Of a DNA stretch of 64,000 nt, positions 49,705 to 57,681 are shown one piece after another. The notes beneath the pieces are model-generated. The model searched no databases, was not told where the DNA came from, and worked only from the letters and a program-made list of their open reading frames with translations. The stretch is from the NCBI GenBank assembly GCA_038526735.1, contig JBCBGM010000001.1, positions 62,001 to 126,000 of the forward strand, in the 5' to 3' direction. This DNA is from Rubricella sp038526735. GTDB lineage: Bacteria > Pseudomonadota > Alphaproteobacteria > Rhodobacterales > Rhodobacteraceae. Each line of letters starts with the position of its first letter. Position 1 is the first letter of the stretch. Both the position numbers and the translations under genes were made by a program.

Positions 49705-50904
49705 ATGGCGGATGGACACAACACTTTGCAGTTTTCGAAACCCGAGAACGTTCCGGATTTCGACACCTACCCTGTCTCTCGCACACTCAAAACAGTGCGC
49801 TCAGAGGGTCGCGCGGTTTATGTCGCTTGGAGTGACGGCACCGAGCACCGCTATCACGCTGAGCTTTTGCGGGAAAACGCGCCTGAGGCTGAAACGACCC
49901 ATCCGGTGACCCGCGAGCAAGTCATCAACCTGCTCGACCTGCCCAAAGACGTCAGTGCCATTGATGCCAGAATCACCGCCGATGGCCTGCTTGAGGTGAG
50001 TTGGAACTGGGGCAACCCGACATGCTTTGATCCTGGCTGGCTGTCCGCACTCGCTCCGGGCGCTGAGGCGTTTTCGCTGCCCGAGCGGCAGGTCTGGACC
50101 GATGGGATGCGCGTGCCGCGGTTTGCGGCGCGTGATGTGGAGGACACCGTTGAAGGGTTCGAGGCGTTCTGCACCGCGCTGCATGTGTGGGGTGCTGCCA
50201 TCGTCGAAGGGCTGCCCGCCACCGAGACGACCATCGAGACCTTTCCGCGAAAGATCGGCCCGATCAGAGATACCAACTTCGGGATGTTCTTTGACGTCAT
50301 CAACAAGCCCGACGCGGACTCCAACGCCTACACCACGCTAGGTCTTCCGCTGCACACTGACCTGCCGACGCGCGAATACATGCCCGGTTTGCAATTCCTC
50401 CATTGCCTGCAAAACGACGCACAAGGCGGAGAAAGCACCCTCGCGGATGCGCGCAGGATCGGCGAAGCGCTCAAGACCCACGACAAAGACGCCTTCGACA
50501 CATTGGCAACCCTCCCGATCACCTTCGCCAACACCGCCAAAACCACCGATTACCGCGTCGATGCGCCGTTCTTTGAGGTGGACGCGAGCGGCAAAGTCAC
50601 TGGCTCTCGCTGGGCCACATGGCTGCGCGGCCCCTTCAAGGGAAGCTTTGAAGACACCGACGCGCTCTATTCGGCCCTGCGCAAAGTCTTCGCGCTGGGC
50701 ATCTCGCCCGAGATGATGGTGACTGAGCGGCTCAACGCCGGGGATATGCTCGCCTTCGACAACCGGCGGGTTCTGCACGGGCGCAATGCCTATGACCTCT
50801 CCACTGGAGGGCGGCATTTGCGCGGGTGCTATCTTGAGCGCGAAGAGCTCGAGTCGCGCCTACGGATTATCGCCAGAGAGAAGCGCCGCGCTGCCAGCCT
50901 TTAG
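49705..50904 (+). CDS. Gamma-butyrobetaine hydroxylase-like Fe(II)/2-oxoglutarate dioxygenase
   Basis: Two-domain oxygenase of 399 residues. The N-terminal DUF971-type domain (about 15-110) precedes a TauD-type barrel with the iron triad His217-x-Asp219 in LHTDLP and His358 in RVLHGRNAY. This matches gamma-butyrobetaine or trimethyllysine hydroxylases, which make carnitine. The N-domain lacks the Cys cluster that binds zinc in those enzymes: the LRDNC region reads LRENAPEAETTH. ATG 49705 has AGGAG 6 bases upstream. Its last 45 bases overlap the convergent membrane-protein gene. Confidence 0.83.
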   Translation: MADGHNTLQFSKPENVPDFDTYPVSRTLKTVRSEGRAVYVAWSDGTEHRYHAELLRENAPEAETTHPVTREQVINLLDLPKDVSAIDARITADGLLEVSWNWGNPTCFDPGWLSALAPGAEAFSLPERQVWTDGMRVPRFAARDVEDTVEGFEAFCTALHVWGAAIVEGLPATETTIETFPRKIGPIRDTNFGMFFDVINKPDADSNAYTTLGLPLHTDLPTREYMPGLQFLHCLQNDAQGGESTLADARRIGEALKTHDKDAFDTLATLPITFANTAKTTDYRVDAPFFEVDASGKVTGSRWATWLRGPFKGSFEDTDALYSALRKVFALGISPEMMVTERLNAGDMLAFDNRRVLHGRNAYDLSTGGRHLRGCYLEREELESRLRIIAREKRRAASL

Positions 50905-51414
50905 ATCGGGGTTGCGCCAAATCCGGTGAGACCCTTCGGCGTTGGCTTCGATCAGGTCGAGTGCTGTCGAAAGGCTAAACCCAGGTAGGCTGGTGAAGCG
51001 GTCATAAAGTGCCTCGCCCCCCTTGGCCTTCACCGGCACCATGAGGGACTGCCCCTCTTCGCCGATCAGCGTCCAAGTGGCGACGCCATCGCTGATGCGC
51101 AAATCCACGCCGTGCAAGTGATCGCTCTCCAGAAAGCCCCCACCGTCTGGGCCCAAAAACCCGATCCGCCGCTCATCGATCAGGACAATCCCAGCCGCCT
51201 GACCACGGGTGAGTTTGAGCCGCATCGCGGAGCGCCTGATGAGTGGCAGGGCGATCAGAAACAATGTGCCCCCGACGGCGAGCGACAGGGTCGCGCCCAG
51301 AAACACGCCCCGACCGATCCCGATGAGGCCCAGAATGAGCAGAAACACTGCAAACAGCAGCTCTTGGTTGCGCTCAAACCAGACCTTTACCTCGGGACGG
51401 ATGAAATCGCTCAT
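50860..51414 (-). CDS. Membrane protein with two spans, unknown function
   Basis: A 184-residue protein. Two adjacent spans (about residues 18-37 and 40-58: LLFAVFLLILGLIGIGRGVF and LSLAVGGTLFLIALPLI) are followed by a cytoplasmic domain with a beta-rich start (GIVLIDERRIGFLGPDGGGFL). Not recognised as a named family. Its start overlaps the rsmE stop (ATGA), so it is co-transcribed with rsmE. Its 3' end overlaps the dioxygenase gene by 45 bases. Confidence 0.77.
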   Translation of the reverse strand: MSDFIRPEVKVWFERNQELLFAVFLLILGLIGIGRGVFLGATLSLAVGGTLFLIALPLIRRSAMRLKLTRGQAAGIVLIDERRIGFLGPDGGGFLESDHLHGVDLRISDGVATWTLIGEEGQSLMVPVKAKGGEALYDRFTSLPGFSLSTALDLIEANAEGSHRIWRNPDLKAGSAALLSGDNP

Positions 51415-52151
51415 GCGCGCCAATCTCCCAGAGCTTGATGCCATATCGTCAACGCCGCCACCGCCGCTGTATCCGCCCTGAGGATGCGCGGCCCCAACGT
51501 GACGGCGACGGTGTTGGCGCGGGCGAGCAGCATCTCACGCTCTGCGGGAGAAAATCCACCCTCCGGGCCGATGAGCACTGTCCAAGCTCTGCTCACATGG
51601 CCGGCCAACGCGGCAACACCCACACCACCCGACATCTCTTCATCGCAAAACATCAGCCACCGCTCTGCGGGGAGAGCGGCCAAAGCCTCTGCAAATCGTG
51701 TGGACTCATGCACGGTAGGCACGCTGAGCCCACCGCATTGCTCCGCCGCTTCAATCGCATGGGCGGTCATCTTGTCAGTGCGCACGCGATCCGCGTTGGT
51801 GAACTCGGTGATCACAGGCCGCAGCGCTCGCACGCCCAACTCCGTCGCCTTTTCCGCGATAAACTGCGTGCGCTCTTTGCGGATCGGGGCGAACATCAGC
51901 TCCACATCGGCAACCTGCGTCTGCGCCCTGACCTGAGACCGCGCGACCAGGACCGTCGCCTTCTTATGCGCCGTCACAATCTCTGCCAGCCACTCGCCAT
52001 CCGCACCGTTGAAGACCAAGACTTCGGCCCCAACCGGCTGGCGCATGACGTTTACGAGGTAATGAGATTGCGCGACACTCAGCCCGATGGCCTGTCCTTC
52101 GGCGAAAGGGGCCTCTACATACAGTCGTATCTTAGGGCGCGCCTGCGGCAT
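51411..52151 (-). CDS. rsmE: 16S rRNA (uracil(1498)-N(3))-methyltransferase
   Basis: Methylates U1498 of 16S rRNA. An N-terminal PUA-like domain (IRLYVEAPF...YLVNVMRQPVGAEVLVFNG) is followed by a SPOUT domain whose trefoil knot is formed by VLIGPEGGFSPAERE and VTLGPRILRADTAAVAAL, both diagnostic. KATELGVRALRPVITEF is the third conserved block. It has 246 residues. It is divergent from ubiA, with only 11 bases between the two start codons. Confidence 0.95.
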   Translation of the reverse strand: MPQARPKIRLYVEAPFAEGQAIGLSVAQSHYLVNVMRQPVGAEVLVFNGADGEWLAEIVTAHKKATVLVARSQVRAQTQVADVELMFAPIRKERTQFIAEKATELGVRALRPVITEFTNADRVRTDKMTAHAIEAAEQCGGLSVPTVHESTRFAEALAALPAERWLMFCDEEMSGGVGVAALAGHVSRAWTVLIGPEGGFSPAEREMLLARANTVAVTLGPRILRADTAAVAALTIWHQALGDWRA

Positions 52152-52162
52152 GAAAGTCTCCG

Positions 52163-53137
52163 ATGAGCCAATCGTCTGATAAACTGTCTCAACCCGATGA
52201 TGGAAGAGTTGCCGACGCAACCGACCTCAATTGGGTGGACCGGTTCGCCCCGCGTTGGTCGCGCCCCTACTTGCGGCTCTCACGCGCTGACCGCCCCGCG
52301 GGCACGTGGTTGCTGGTCATCCCCTGCTGGTGGGGCGTGGCGCTTGCGGCGGCGCAAAGCGGGGGATGGTCCCCCACAGCGCTGTGGACGATGGCAGCCT
52401 GTTTTTTCGGCGCATTCCTGATGCGCGGCGCGGGGTGCACCTGGAACGACCTCACCGATCAGGAGTTTGACGCCCAGGTCGCCCGCACCCGCTCTCGCCC
52501 GCTCCCCTCTGGCCAAGTCTCGCGGCGCGCGGCCTTCGGATGGCTGGTCGCACAAGCGCTCATCGCCTTTGGCATTCTCTTAACGCTGCCACCCCTCGCG
52601 ATCGCCCTTGGCATCGCCTCACTCCTCCCGGTGGCAATCTACCCGTTCGCCAAGCGCTTCACATGGTGGCCTCAGGTCTTTTTGGGGATTGCATTCAACT
52701 GGGGCGTCTTGCTTGGGTTTGCGGCCGTGGCGGGCACGATCAGCAGCGGCGCGATCATGCTCTACCTCGCAGCCCTCGTCTGGACCCTGTTCTATGACAC
52801 GATCTACGCACTCCAAGACACCGAGGATGATGCGATCATCGGCGTCAAATCCACCGCCCGCCTGTTTGGAGAGCGTACGCCCCGTTGGCTGTTTGGCTTT
52901 CTCGTAGTGACCGTCCTGCTGACAGCCTCCGCGCTAATTGTTGACCTGATCGCAGCCCCGACGCAGGTGCTTTTGGCGGCACTCGTTGGGGCCTGGGGCA
53001 TGGGGCTACATTTGGCTTGGCAACTCAAGCGGCTACACATTACCGACCCTGCCATCTGCCTTCAGCTCTTTCGCACCAATCGCGACGCAGGGCTGATCCT
53101 CGCGCTCGCTCTTGCCCTTGCAGCCACCCTCGCCTAA
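52163..53137 (+). CDS. ubiA: 4-Hydroxybenzoate polyprenyltransferase
   Basis: Inner-membrane enzyme that attaches the polyprenyl tail to 4-hydroxybenzoate in ubiquinone synthesis. NDLTDQEFD and YALQDTEDD are the two Asp-rich diphosphate motifs, and RLSRADRPAGTWLLVIPCWWG is the N-terminal family block. It has 324 residues and about eight spans. An N-terminal stretch of about 35 residues precedes the usual start of homology. The other ubiquinone gene in the window is the UbiH-type hydroxylase at 2611. Confidence 0.95.
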   Translation: MSQSSDKLSQPDDGRVADATDLNWVDRFAPRWSRPYLRLSRADRPAGTWLLVIPCWWGVALAAAQSGGWSPTALWTMAACFFGAFLMRGAGCTWNDLTDQEFDAQVARTRSRPLPSGQVSRRAAFGWLVAQALIAFGILLTLPPLAIALGIASLLPVAIYPFAKRFTWWPQVFLGIAFNWGVLLGFAAVAGTISSGAIMLYLAALVWTLFYDTIYALQDTEDDAIIGVKSTARLFGERTPRWLFGFLVVTVLLTASALIVDLIAAPTQVLLAALVGAWGMGLHLAWQLKRLHITDPAICLQLFRTNRDAGLILALALALAATLA

Positions 53138-53146
53138 CGCCACGCC

Positions 53147-55009
53147 ATGAAGCAGATCGCAGCGCTCTTCGTTATTGCAGGATGGTTGGTGGCCATTTGG
53201 GGCGCGATCAACATGTCGGGCCAACTGGTCGGCGCGATTGAGCGGGGCGCCGCGCAGCGCATCGCGATTGCCCTCAATGCCGCCGGTGAAAACTGGGTCG
53301 GGGTCGAGGCGGATGGCTTGCGTATCACTCTCTCCGGAGTGGCACCTAGCATCGAGGCCCGCGACAGCGCCTTTGCCGTGACCAGCCTCGCGGTCGGTGC
53401 AAGCTCTATCAATGACCGGGTCAGCGTGCCGGATCTCGGGCGCAAGGCACCGCTGCCGGAGGCGTTTCTAGAGATCGGCCGCTTTGGTGAGCTGACCACG
53501 ATCGGGGGGATTCTGCCGGCCTCAATTGAGCAAAATGTGATCGACGGCCTGCCGGAAAGCCTCTCTCAAGGAATCGTTCGGCGCATAACGCGGCCGCAAC
53601 CTTCAATCCAGCCGGAGCAGTTCTCGCAACGGCGCGAGACCGCCCTATTTCTGGCTACCCAGCTTGATCAGGGCCTTGTACGGCTGCTGCCCAACCGCTT
53701 TAGCATCACTGCGAGCTTTCCGAATGAGACGGCACGTCAAACGTTCGAGTCCGCAGCACTTGCAGCCTCTGCACTCCATTTTGAGGTTCTGCCCGATCTC
53801 GACCTGCGCGCGCCAGAGGCCCCGTCCCAAGCGGCAATTTTTCAAGCGATACGAACCGCTGGCCAGCTGGAGGTCACCGCCTGCGCGCTGCCAGATGCAG
53901 AGGCGCTCGCCAGCATCAATCGTATGATCAAAGCGCTGGGCGGCGAGCCCCCGTTGGCTTGCGTCTCAACCGGCCGCTTCGCAGCGGCGCCTGATGGATG
54001 GACAGCGATGGTGGTCGCGGGTCTCACCGGGTTGGCCGCGCTCGATGATGCCGCCCTCACAACCGAAGATCGCATTCTGACCGTGCAACCCACAAGCGCG
54101 ATCTCAGATGCGCGGCTCAACACCGTGCGCACCACCATCCAAGATGAGATGCCCAGTGGCTTTGTCCTGCGGTTGATCGAGGCCGGCAAAGAGAGTGCGG
54201 CGGACACTACCGTGGCCAACAGCGCAGAAATAGCGCCGCGCGTCACCATCAGCTCTGATGGCAGCGTTACGCTGGCAGGGCCCCGGTTTTCTCAGGGCGG
54301 AGAGACGTCCTCGTCAGATCGTGCGATCTTTACCTACGCGCAGGCGCTGTTCGGAGAAAACGCAGTCACCGACGCCCGCGTCCCTAGCCCCATGTCGCAA
54401 ACCAGCCTCGCTACGTCATTGGCGCTGCTTGAGGCCGCAGCCGTGCTCGATGAGGGAGACGTGACTCTGTTCGACGGCGCGGTCACGGTAACAGGCTCCG
54501 CCACCGGGCATGGCTTCGATATCGAGGCGCGCCTGCTGCGTGCCCTTGCTCCGGTTTTGCCTTCGCCCGAGGCCCTGCGCCGCGACCTCGACATTGCCCC
54601 ATGGCGCGATGAGGATGGCACCCCAGCGGAGCCTAGCGCGATCCGGTGTGAGGCTGACATCGACGCGGTGCAGCGGCGCACTCGGATCACGTTCCAACCC
54701 TCCTCGGCGGTGATCGACACCGAGAGCGGCGCGCTGCTCGATCAGGTGGCGGAGATCATGCAAAGCTGCCCGTCGGCGCGATTCCGGATCGAAGGGCATA
54801 CCGACAGCCGTGGGTCTGAGAACATCAACTTGGCAATCTCTACTGCGCGGGCGGAAAGCGTGCTCGACGCGCTGCTGGCACGCGGCATCTTCCTCAACCG
54901 GATGGAGGCTCGCGGCTTTGGCGAAGCGCGCCCTATCGCTGACAATGACACCGAAACCGGGCGCGCTCAAAATCGCCGCATCGAGTTTAGCGCAATCGGA
55001 GGGCTGTGA
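53147..55009 (+). CDS. Large envelope protein with N-terminal anchor, BON-like repeats and C-terminal OmpA domain
   Basis: A 620-residue protein. An N-terminal hydrophobic segment (AALFVIAGWLVAIWGAIN) may be an uncleaved anchor. The middle contains several BON-like modules (VEADGLRITLSGVAPSIEARDSAF; VTISSDGSVTLAGPRF; FDGAVTVTGSATGHGFD). The C-terminal OmpA domain has RIEGHTDSRGSENINLAISTARAESV, which binds peptidoglycan diaminopimelate. The layout recalls mycobacterial ArfA/OmpATb (span, BON, OmpA), though similarity is by architecture only. It is 9 bases from ubiA and shares TGATG with the next gene. Confidence 0.85.
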   Translation: MKQIAALFVIAGWLVAIWGAINMSGQLVGAIERGAAQRIAIALNAAGENWVGVEADGLRITLSGVAPSIEARDSAFAVTSLAVGASSINDRVSVPDLGRKAPLPEAFLEIGRFGELTTIGGILPASIEQNVIDGLPESLSQGIVRRITRPQPSIQPEQFSQRRETALFLATQLDQGLVRLLPNRFSITASFPNETARQTFESAALAASALHFEVLPDLDLRAPEAPSQAAIFQAIRTAGQLEVTACALPDAEALASINRMIKALGGEPPLACVSTGRFAAAPDGWTAMVVAGLTGLAALDDAALTTEDRILTVQPTSAISDARLNTVRTTIQDEMPSGFVLRLIEAGKESAADTTVANSAEIAPRVTISSDGSVTLAGPRFSQGGETSSSDRAIFTYAQALFGENAVTDARVPSPMSQTSLATSLALLEAAAVLDEGDVTLFDGAVTVTGSATGHGFDIEARLLRALAPVLPSPEALRRDLDIAPWRDEDGTPAEPSAIRCEADIDAVQRRTRITFQPSSAVIDTESGALLDQVAEIMQSCPSARFRIEGHTDSRGSENINLAISTARAESVLDALLARGIFLNRMEARGFGEARPIADNDTETGRAQNRRIEFSAIGGL

Positions 55010-55344
55010 TGACAGGCTCGGAACTGCAAATCATCATCACACTGGGGCTTATTGGCGCGATGCTTCTTGGCTGGATCCTGCGGTGGATCTGGGGGAGTTT
55101 TGCCGTCGCGTCGACCGCGAGTGTCGATACAATCGAAGAGCTGCAAAACCGCACGGCAGAGGCAGAAGAGAATGCAGCTGAAGCGCAAGCGTCACTGCTA
55201 ACGGCACAATCAGACATGGAGCAAAAGCTGCGCGAGAAAGACGCCGAGCTTGAAGCCACGATGGAAGCCCTCCGCGCGTCTCGGCAAACCGCCGCTCAGT
55301 GGCAAGCAGCCTATGAGGCAGCGCAACGCTCAACCACGGGCTAG
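55009..55344 (+). CDS. Single-TM coiled-coil protein
   Basis: A 111-residue protein. One span (IIITLGLIGAMLLGWILRWIW) is followed by a long Ala/Glu-rich helix (IEELQNRTAEAEENAAEAQASLLTAQSDMEQKLREKDAELEATMEALRASRQ) with heptad-like spacing, indicating a coiled coil. No named family. It is translated with the preceding OmpA-type protein (TGATG), so they may form a complex across the periplasm. It ends 4 bases into the convergent glycosyltransferase gene. Confidence 0.8.
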   Translation: MTGSELQIIITLGLIGAMLLGWILRWIWGSFAVASTASVDTIEELQNRTAEAEENAAEAQASLLTAQSDMEQKLREKDAELEATMEALRASRQTAAQWQAAYEAAQRSTTG

Positions 55345-56159
55345 GCGGGATCCGCCCAATCCTGCCAACGCTCACCATACCGCGCGAAGGCGATGTCGAG
55401 ATAACTGCCAGACATATCCGCAAATCGAGGCTTCAAAGAAAACTTCCGCAACGCTGATGCCCAAAGATGCACCGCAACCGTATTGTCGGTGAACATCGTC
55501 TCAACGACTTGCGCACCGTCACGGCGGATGAGTGCCACCGCCTCCTGAAAATCGACCGGATAAAACACGGCGCGCGTCATCGCCAAGTCGGCGCGAGCGT
55601 TCCGGCGCAACTGCTTTGACAACAGGCGCGGGCCAAAGTCGCCGCGGTTCATTTCTCGGGTTTGAATGCGACCCATGATCGCTTCGAAATCCGCAAAAGT
55701 GGCCTCTGGCCCTGCACCCGGAAGCGTTTGACGCACGCTTTCAAAATGCCCGAGCATCGCACCGATCTCAGGCGCATCAGACGGAAGTCGCAGCACCGCA
55801 TTATTGACCCGACCAGAGACAATCGTGCCCATCACATAAGGCTGCTCAAACTGGATCGGCGCCACGCAAAATACGTCGGAATCGACCCAGACGGCATCTG
55901 ACACCCGAAAGAGGTTGAGCCGAAAAATATCCGCAATCATCGCTGCGGGGAGGGTCATCCCCTCACGCCAAGAGCCAATATCAAAGATCTCTCGCGCGTC
56001 GCATTGGATGACACCCTCCGGAACACCGACCAATGGACCGTAACTATAAAGATGCACCTCGTGCCCTTGCGCGAGCATCGAACGCAGACAGCTTCGCTCA
56101 AGGGGTGAGAGCGCGCCGCTGAGCCAGAGAGTCGCAAGAGGAGGTAACGAAGAACTCAT
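55341..56159 (-). CDS. Glycosyltransferase of the DXD sugar-binding type
   Basis: A 272-residue protein. VWVDSDVFCV contains the DXD metal/nucleotide-sugar motif (Asp93, Asp95), and the start LWLSGALSPLERSCLRSMLAQGHEVHLYSYG is typical of the galactosyltransferase A4/mannosyl-type family. There is no span, so it is probably a cytoplasmic or peripheral enzyme. The sugar and acceptor are unknown. Its start shares one base with the holA stop. Confidence 0.83.
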   Translation of the reverse strand: MSSSLPPLATLWLSGALSPLERSCLRSMLAQGHEVHLYSYGPLVGVPEGVIQCDAREIFDIGSWREGMTLPAAMIADIFRLNLFRVSDAVWVDSDVFCVAPIQFEQPYVMGTIVSGRVNNAVLRLPSDAPEIGAMLGHFESVRQTLPGAGPEATFADFEAIMGRIQTREMNRGDFGPRLLSKQLRRNARADLAMTRAVFYPVDFQEAVALIRRDGAQVVETMFTDNTVAVHLWASALRKFSLKPRFADMSGSYLDIAFARYGERWQDWADPA

Positions 56160-57193
56160 CAGCGGCCTGCCGATCTGCGAGCGGTCATCATCGCAATCCG
56201 CACCAACGCACGCTCCAGAAACGCTGTGTCGGGGAGGTTTCGGGCAGAGCGCAGGCCAAGGTCGATATCGATCAGCGTTTCGAGCGCAGCTTCCAGCTGT
56301 GGCAGAGACCAGCGACGCAGTTGCTCCGACATCATCCGCCGCCTTGGGCCCATAACCGGTGGACGCAAACGCCCGAGTGCATCATCCGGCGGCCCTCCGG
56401 CACTTGCCGCTTGGTGCAACTGCCGGAAATGGCGCGTCACCGCGAGGAGGAGGCTAATCGGCGTCACCCCCTGCGCGGTCATCTTGGACATAAGCACTGG
56501 CAACCGCCCCGTCTGCCCACTCGCAACAGCGCTCACCACCTCATCCGAATCCGCCTCCGTGGAAACCGGAGCAACAGCCGCCACATCCTCCTCGCTCACC
56601 TCGGGCACGCCTTGCGCATAGAGCGAAAGCTTGTTCAGGAACTGCTCGAAGTCGCCGGGATCAAGGCTTTGCGCCAACGTCTCGATATCGCCAAACGCCT
56701 CGCGCGAAAGGGGCGGGAGGCCTGCGCGAGCGATCATCCGCTCAATGTCGCGACGGTCCGGCGGGTCGTCATAGATCGCATAGGCGTAGGCGTTTTTAGC
56801 TGGCTCAAAGAGCTTGCGCAGAGCACCTCTCGGGGTGAGTTGGCCCGCTGTCACGATCAGAAATGCATCATCTGGCGATGCGGCCTCCAGCGCTTCTTTC
56901 AGCACCGGCCCCAAACCGTCAGTCGCCTCCTCCAACAATACCGCGCGTGGGCCGGGGAAGAACCCGCGCGCGCGCAGGGCGTCTTGCAGGCGGGCCGGAT
57001 CAGACCGCAACTCCGCGCCAGTCATCCGGGAAAACCGCATTTCCTCCTCGGCATTTGGCCCAACCACCGCTTTCACCAAAGCCTGCCGCTGTAGGGCCAC
57101 GCGCATCGCGTCGGGCCCATAGAGCAGAATCGCCGCGAACTGGATGTTGGGTTGCTGAATGAACCGCTGTGCATCCTGCTTTGAGAGCTTCAT
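56159..57193 (-). CDS. holA: DNA polymerase III delta subunit
   Basis: Clamp-loader subunit that opens the sliding clamp. The N-terminal P-loop-like strand (FAAILLYGPDAMRVALQRQALVK), LPPLSREAFGDIETLAQSLDPGDFEQFLNKLSLYA and the C-terminal helical RRMMSEQLRRWSLPQLEAALETLIDIDLGLRSA match HolA of Alphaproteobacteria. It has 344 residues. It overlaps lptE by 4 bases (ATGA), giving the conserved leuS-lptE-holA order. Confidence 0.95.
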   Translation of the reverse strand: MKLSKQDAQRFIQQPNIQFAAILLYGPDAMRVALQRQALVKAVVGPNAEEEMRFSRMTGAELRSDPARLQDALRARGFFPGPRAVLLEEATDGLGPVLKEALEAASPDDAFLIVTAGQLTPRGALRKLFEPAKNAYAYAIYDDPPDRRDIERMIARAGLPPLSREAFGDIETLAQSLDPGDFEQFLNKLSLYAQGVPEVSEEDVAAVAPVSTEADSDEVVSAVASGQTGRLPVLMSKMTAQGVTPISLLLAVTRHFRQLHQAASAGGPPDDALGRLRPPVMGPRRRMMSEQLRRWSLPQLEAALETLIDIDLGLRSARNLPDTAFLERALVRIAMMTARRSAGR

Positions 57194-57681
57194 GGCGTCA
57201 CGATCTCCTCGGCAGAAATCAGCACACGGCTGGCGACTTTTTCGGCCAGCGTCGTCGCCAAACGCTCCCGCGCATCGCGCTCGGCCACCTGCGTTGCGAA
57301 GGCCGAACCGGTTGCCGAGTAGCCCGCCACGGCCCGCACATCGCCGCGCAGGACTGAGGCACGATCGCCTAACCGTACCAGCTGAAACCGCGCGGTGCCG
57401 TTGATATTATAGCGCGTAACATCCGCTGTCTGGGTGATCGCAAGGCCGGTTTGAGCCGTGTCGATGCGCACGCTCAAACGATAGATCGGGTCGGTGGGCG
57501 CGCCGAGTCGCTCACGCAGTTTCTCGCGAAAGAAGAACCCCTCGCGGCCAGAAACGCGCTCAACCATGATCTGGTTGCGCAGTTCAGAGGCCGCCTGCCC
57601 ACGTTGGTAGAGCGGTTGAAACCCGCAGCCTGAGAGCGCGAGCGCCCCGAGGACGAAGCCTCTGCGGCTAGACCACGACAT
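57190..57681 (-). CDS. lptE: LPS-assembly lipoprotein LptE
   Basis: Outer-membrane lipoprotein that plugs LptD for LPS insertion. The lipobox is LSGC (Cys19), preceded by SSRRGFVLGALA; the Arg pair also resembles a Tat signal. CGFQPLY directly after the lipobox is the family hallmark. It has 163 residues. It overlaps the leuS end by 14 bases and holA by 4. Confidence 0.93.
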   Translation of the reverse strand: MSWSSRRGFVLGALALSGCGFQPLYQRGQAASELRNQIMVERVSGREGFFFREKLRERLGAPTDPIYRLSVRIDTAQTGLAITQTADVTRYNINGTARFQLVRLGDRASVLRGDVRAVAGYSATGSAFATQVAERDARERLATTLAEKVASRVLISAEEIVTP

